A stretch of 64,000 nt of DNA from Pseudomonas sp. St316. GTDB lineage: Bacteria; Pseudomonadota; Gammaproteobacteria; Pseudomonadales; Pseudomonadaceae. This document shows, piece by piece, positions 63,644 through 64,000 of the stretch. Position numbers and translations under genes: made by a program. Position 1 is the stretch's first letter, and every line of letters starts with the position of its first letter. A model generated the notes under the pieces. It did not search any database. It was not told where the DNA came from and saw only the letters and a program-made list of their open reading frames with translations. The stretch lies in contig NZ_AP021901.1 of assembly GCF_018325905.1 (NCBI RefSeq), forward strand, positions 1,550,001 to 1,614,000, in the 5' to 3' direction.

Positions 63644-64000
63644 TCAGCCTTCTTCCAGCCACCAACGCAGCGGCTTGCCCTGGGCCGGCCAGAAGCGCAT
63701 CTGCTCGATGGGCGAGATGTCCCAGCGTTCGACCTTTTCCAGGGCCTGCAAGAAGCGCGTTTCTTGCTCCATTACCGCTGGGGCACAGAGTTTGCGCGTG
63801 CTGCCGATCTTGCCGAAGCTCAAACGGTGGCCTTCCAGGGTGTAGGGCGCGAACCAATGGTTGCAGCCGCCGTTGCCATAGGCACGTCCGTCATCCCCAA
63901 GGGTGATGGTCAGGTGGCTGTAGTCCATCAATGGTCGCTCACCGATCCACTCCAGGATGTAGCTGCGGTTATGTTGCAACTGCACAGGTTCAGCGGCACA
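63644..64000 (-). CDS. META-domain (HslJ-like) lipoprotein, 5' end outside window
   Basis: The last 119 codons of a gene that continues beyond the window. LQHNRSYILEWIGERPLMDYSHLTITLGDDGRAYGNGGCNHWFAPYTLEGHRLSFGKIGSTRKLCAPAVMEQETRFLQALEKVERW is a META domain (GGCN-x-x turn, two Cys). The most upstream codon in view is Cys followed by AAEPVQ, which could be the lipidated Cys of a lipobox. HslJ relatives act in envelope stress and novobiocin resistance; the role here is unknown. Confidence 0.85.
   Translation of the reverse strand, partial: CAAEPVQLQHNRSYILEWIGERPLMDYSHLTITLGDDGRAYGNGGCNHWFAPYTLEGHRLSFGKIGSTRKLCAPAVMEQETRFLQALEKVERWDISPIEQMRFWPAQGKPLRWWLEEG

Overview
The window is chromosomal DNA of a fluorescent Pseudomonas (P. 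fluorescens complex). The order alaS-lysC-rsmA-tRNA-Ser-tRNA-Arg, the genes amrZ and pcpS, an oprH-phoP-phoQ operon, a 963-residue NrdA, a sigma54-type dctA promoter and many REP/REPIN palindromes all point there; species cannot be fixed from sequence alone.

Layout. 1-6.4 kb: core genes (alaS 3' end, lysC, rsmA, tRNA-Ser(GCT), two identical tRNA-Arg(ACG), a small secreted protein, mgtE, amrZ). 6.96-16.7 kb: a 9.7-kb integrated island in tRNA-Arg(CCT), bounded by an exact 51-bp direct repeat (attL 6991-7041, attR 16661-16711). It carries a tyrosine integrase at the right end, a leftward operon of small DNA-binding proteins, a non-coding block with clustered TGCA-N5-TGCA palindromes (candidate origin or operators), an HK97-type protease and major capsid gene, a lambda gpI-like tail gene, an excisionase-like gene and, next to attL, a translationally coupled two-gene cargo of unknown function. 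No portal or terminase gene is visible, so it is either a minimal phage satellite or a mosaic prophage remnant.

16.8-26.3 kb: a polyamine-type locus (AraC regulator with an NTF2-like domain, FAD oxidoreductase, cupin, PotF-like binding protein; farther on a glutamine-synthetase-like gamma-glutamylpolyamine ligase and an MFS carrier) interrupted by a REC-TPR response regulator and a soluble histidine kinase. 26.4-34.2 kb: motility and chemotaxis (ycgR, flgN, flgM, flgA, cheV, cheR, flgBCDE) with recognisable FliA and sigma54 promoters. 34.3-42.9 kb: a type I secretion ABC transporter and adaptor followed by a giant RTX protein built from about 6.5 nearly identical 612-bp repeats. 43.1-46.0 kb: nrdA, with DnaA-box and NrdR-box-like sites far upstream. 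46.8-64 kb: an RstA/RstB-like two-component pair, pcpS, dienelactone hydrolase, oprH-phoP-phoQ, an AraC regulator, dctA, a CoA-transferase, sprT, a Yip1-like membrane protein, ttcA, a Tag-type glycosylase, a DUF2069 protein-wrbA-arsC operon, a TlpA-like lipoprotein thioredoxin and the start-truncated end of a META-domain lipoprotein.

A cross-cutting observation: six genes (major capsid, ycgR, cheR, flgE, the RTX gene, the RstB-like kinase) each have one reading-frame break, and every break lies at a G/C homopolymer. That pattern looks more like base-calling error than gene decay, so these genes are annotated as single CDSs with the break noted.
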